Below the pieces are notes generated by a model that worked only from the letters and a program-made list of their open reading frames with translations, was not told the DNA's origin and did no database searches. The translations under genes and the position numbers were made by a program. Below are positions 62,169 through 64,000 of a stretch of 64,000 nt of DNA, in pieces. Position 1 is the first letter of the stretch, and every line of letters begins with the position of its first letter. Origin of the DNA: CAG-411 sp045124315. Its GTDB lineage: Bacteria; Bacillota; Clostridia; Lachnospirales; Lachnospiraceae. Location: positions 12,244 through 76,243 of the forward strand of contig JBGVLO010000155.1 in the NCBI GenBank assembly GCA_045124315.1, given 5' to 3'.

Positions 62169-63458
62169 TTACTTTATTCTAATTTTCTTAATCTTCTGGC
62201 ATTTTCCAAACACCTTTTCCCCGGCGGAATCATATCGATATGCAGCGACCGATATATAGCAGGTCTTGTTTTCCACTACATTCTCAAAAGTCACTTTTCT
62301 TCGTGTGTTGGACACCATCTTGGTCCTCCTATTTTTTTTCATAGATGAACTGGTAGACAGTGTTACTACATATCCGTCTGCAGAAGGCGTTTCATTCCAA
62401 GCTACTTGCACTCGGTTATTCTTTTTATAGATTACCTTTGAAATCTTGGTTTTCTTTATTTTTAGCTTATCTGGTGAGCTGGTATTGGAAAGTGCATTAT
62501 TCTGCTGTTGCCCATTTGGAGCAATAGAAGGGATTAGGCTTACCGCCTGTGTTGGAAGAATAGTCGGTACCGGAGTTGCAGAAGGCTGTGCCGTTCCCTT
62601 TGGAGTTTCCGTTGGTGCTTTTGTTGGTGCCTCCGTTTCAACTGGACTTTCCGCTGGAGCTTCTGTTGGGCCTTCTGTTACGTTCGGACTCTCGGTTGGA
62701 GCTTTTGTTGGTAGCTCCGTTACGGCTGGACTTTCTGTTGGGCCTTTTGTTACGTTCGGACTCTCGGTTGGTGCTTTTGTTGGTCCCCCCGTTATGGCTG
62801 GACTTCCTGTTGGACCTTCTGTAATAGCCGGACTTCCCGTTGGTTCCGTGGTTGGATTGGTGGTTTCCTCTACCACCTGAGAAGGCTGGTCTGTATAAAA
62901 ATCACTTGTAGGTGTTGGTATGGCAGTTATGTTTGGCGTTTCTTTCGGATTTGGTATACAAATCATTCCTGCTGGTATTTCTGTTGGTTTCGGCGCTTCC
63001 GTCACATCTGGTATATAAGATGCTCCAGCTGGCGTTGGTTCCAGTGTTGGCTCTGGTGTTTCAATCACATCCGGTATATATGGTGCTCCAGCTGGCATTT
63101 CCGGTGTTGATTCTTCTGTAGGTTCCGGTGTGAATGGTATGGCACCCATTGGCTGTTCCATTGGATCCGATAAATATGTATTTGAATTCATATTATAAGT
63201 TTTGCTATTTACCTGATTGGTCTGTACCACTCCTGCCACCATTGCTGCTGAGAGTCCGGCCACACACACTGCCTTTCCTAAAGCTCTTCTTTTTTCCAGC
63301 TGTTCCTCAAGATATGCCACTTCCGCTTCACATGCAGGACAGGTTCCCTTACATTTTCCTTGATGTGTACATTCTTTGGTAACAAATTCAATCTCATTAT
63401 TTTTAGCAATCTCCGCACGAATTTCTTTTAACATTTTGCATTTTTCTTTGCCAAACAT
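62169..63458 (-). CDS. Membrane-anchored Pro/Thr-repeat protein with cytoplasmic Cys motif and FN3-like end
   Basis: About 429 residues. The N-terminal 55 residues are cytoplasmic by charge and carry a Cys knuckle, ECTHQGKCKGTCPACEAEV, then a helical segment, a single membrane helix (about 65-80, VCVAGLSAAMVAGVV), a long wall-spanning linker of degenerate TE/SP/TP repeats (about 90-320, for example PTKAPTESPNVTEGPTEAP), and a C-terminal FN3-like domain (about 335-425, VAWNETPSADGYVVTLS). ATG 63458 has GGAAGG 7 nt upstream. The layout suggests a redox or zinc-linked cytoplasmic sensor coupled to a surface domain; this is inference. No LPXTG. Confidence 0.8.
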   Translation of the reverse strand: MFGKEKCKMLKEIRAEIAKNNEIEFVTKECTHQGKCKGTCPACEAEVAYLEEQLEKRRALGKAVCVAGLSAAMVAGVVQTNQVNSKTYNMNSNTYLSDPMEQPMGAIPFTPEPTEESTPEMPAGAPYIPDVIETPEPTLEPTPAGASYIPDVTEAPKPTEIPAGMICIPNPKETPNITAIPTPTSDFYTDQPSQVVEETTNPTTEPTGSPAITEGPTGSPAITGGPTKAPTESPNVTKGPTESPAVTELPTKAPTESPNVTEGPTEAPAESPVETEAPTKAPTETPKGTAQPSATPVPTILPTQAVSLIPSIAPNGQQQNNALSNTSSPDKLKIKKTKISKVIYKKNNRVQVAWNETPSADGYVVTLSTSSSMKKNRRTKMVSNTRRKVTFENVVENKTCYISVAAYRYDSAGEKVFGKCQKIKKIRIK

Positions 63459-63749
63459 ACTTTTTCCCTTCCTTTTCATTTCGTTTCATATATTTCACGT
63501 ATTCTTTTGTAACTACTCTGATCCTTTCCAGTATATCCTATTTTTGTGTATTTTTTTTGTACCAGAGATAAAATAGAGCTAAAGCTTTTTATGATACAAA
63601 GGAACTCGATACTGATTTACATGATCTATCCTTGCTGGTAGATGTTTTAATCTTTCCTTCCTACATCTATTAATTTTCCTATGCCATAAATCATTCCCAT
63701 AATCAAATTAGAAACCACAAATGCAAAACTATATTGAAGAAAATAGTGA

Positions 63750-64000
63750 ATTAATGCTTTAAACACAATCGTTTCATTACCAGATCCGTTTACACGAGTA
63801 ATCGGAAGAAACCATGAAGTCTTTTCCATAAATTCAAAGCACAAACAACTAAAATTGGCAGATATTTTTGAAGATTGCCAAAACATTTTTGAAGAAGACA
63901 AACCTCAGTTTCTTTCTTTGCTTGAGGAACACATTAACCTGAGTGATTATATTCCTCTCGAATTCTATAACCATTTTTATGCACCAACGGGACGTTCCCG
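63750..64000 (+). CDS. IS1182-like transposase, N-terminal part, cut by the window edge
   Basis: After a TGA at 63747-63749 the plus frame is open to the end: NTIVSLPDPFTRVIGRNHEV, then FEDCQNIFEEDKPQFLSLLE and EHINLSDYIPLEFYNHFYAP, ending TGRSR. The LEEHI(N/D)LSDYIPL-F-Y...TGR(P/S)R pattern is the well-known N-terminus of IS1182/DUF4277-type transposases. I see no ATG in this frame; the open frame starts at ATT, and an out-of-frame ATG sits at 63754. So it may use an alternative start or be broken at its 5' end. The catalytic DDE core lies beyond the window. Confidence 0.75.
   Translation, partial: MNALNTIVSLPDPFTRVIGRNHEVFSINSKHKQLKLADIFEDCQNIFEEDKPQFLSLLEEHINLSDYIPLEFYNHFYAPTGRS

Noticed and set aside
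63647..63901. Minus-strand open frame of 84 codons
   Set aside because: It is the antisense shadow of the transposase N-terminus, whose plus frame shows a clear family signature.
1..64000. tRNA or rRNA genes, prophage or integrative element with att sites
   Set aside because: I found no cloverleaf, rRNA signature, integrase or phage structural gene in the window.

Overview
The window is about 38% GC by eye and reads as chromosome of a strictly anaerobic, low-GC Firmicute, most likely a gut Lachnospiraceae (Clostridia). Pointers are a T-box leader before thrS, rubrerythrin plus desulfoferrodoxin, an ECF S component, a COG4586-type ABC system, DUF134 next to a radical SAM activase-like protein, and very large secreted proteins built from BIG2, cadherin-like and FN3 modules. 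I cannot name the species from sequence alone.

Layout. 0.1-2.5 kb: an unknown four-helix membrane protein and FabH. 2.6-14 kb: a 2370-residue repeat protein that lacks an export signal, a DUF234-type ATPase behind a 46-bp perfect palindrome, and a frameshifted PPC/BIG2/cadherin-like secreted protein. 14-26 kb: XRE regulator, lipoprotein cyclophilin, aminotransferase, a two-gene ABC system, T-box-thrS, a HipB-like orphan with a hipA stub, a DUF4143 ATPase, a repeat-rich gap, then an amidohydrolase/ECF pair. 26-36 kb: a 1616-residue beta-helix/BIG2/FN3 secreted protein, a three-gene COG4586/4587/3694 transporter and a MATE pump. 36-43 kb: CheY-like receiver, FKBP isomerase, RelA/SpoT-domain protein, AAA/PD-(D/E)xK ATPase, AlbA_2 regulator, and a lipoprotein split at a G7 tract. 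43-55 kb: a phosphate block (pstSCAB-phoU, a small unknown gene, pfk, ppk on the minus strand; a Na/Pi cotransporter and a PhoP/PhoR pair divergent from it). 55-64 kb: a decayed second AAA/PD-(D/E)xK gene, a small-protein/RNA-ligase operon, rubrerythrin, desulfoferrodoxin, L-lactate dehydrogenase, DUF134, radical SAM protein, a Pro/Thr-repeat membrane protein, and an IS1182-like transposase running off the right edge.

How the genes work together. The phosphate block is the clearest system: high-affinity uptake (Pst), low-affinity Na/Pi uptake, PhoU and PhoPR control, and disposal of phosphate through polyphosphate kinase and a group-III phosphofructokinase, with three TTTACAT boxes between the two divergent arms. 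Rubrerythrin and desulfoferrodoxin form an oxygen/superoxide defence pair.

The less expected layer is non-coding. Three families of short elements with inverted-repeat ends (about 45-245 bp) sit between genes; they supply, overlap or abut the stop codons of the aminotransferase, ldh and DUF134 genes. Several accessory genes have conspicuous operator-like structures in front: a helically phased CTTCAA array before the AlbA_2 gene, a palindrome shared by both AAA/PD-(D/E)xK genes, 33-bp iterons before the DUF4143 ATPase, and a 22-bp inverted repeat before the DUF234 ATPase. Four loci are frameshifted or decayed, and one of them (the G7 lipoprotein) may be phase variable. All family names come from reading the translations, not from database searches.
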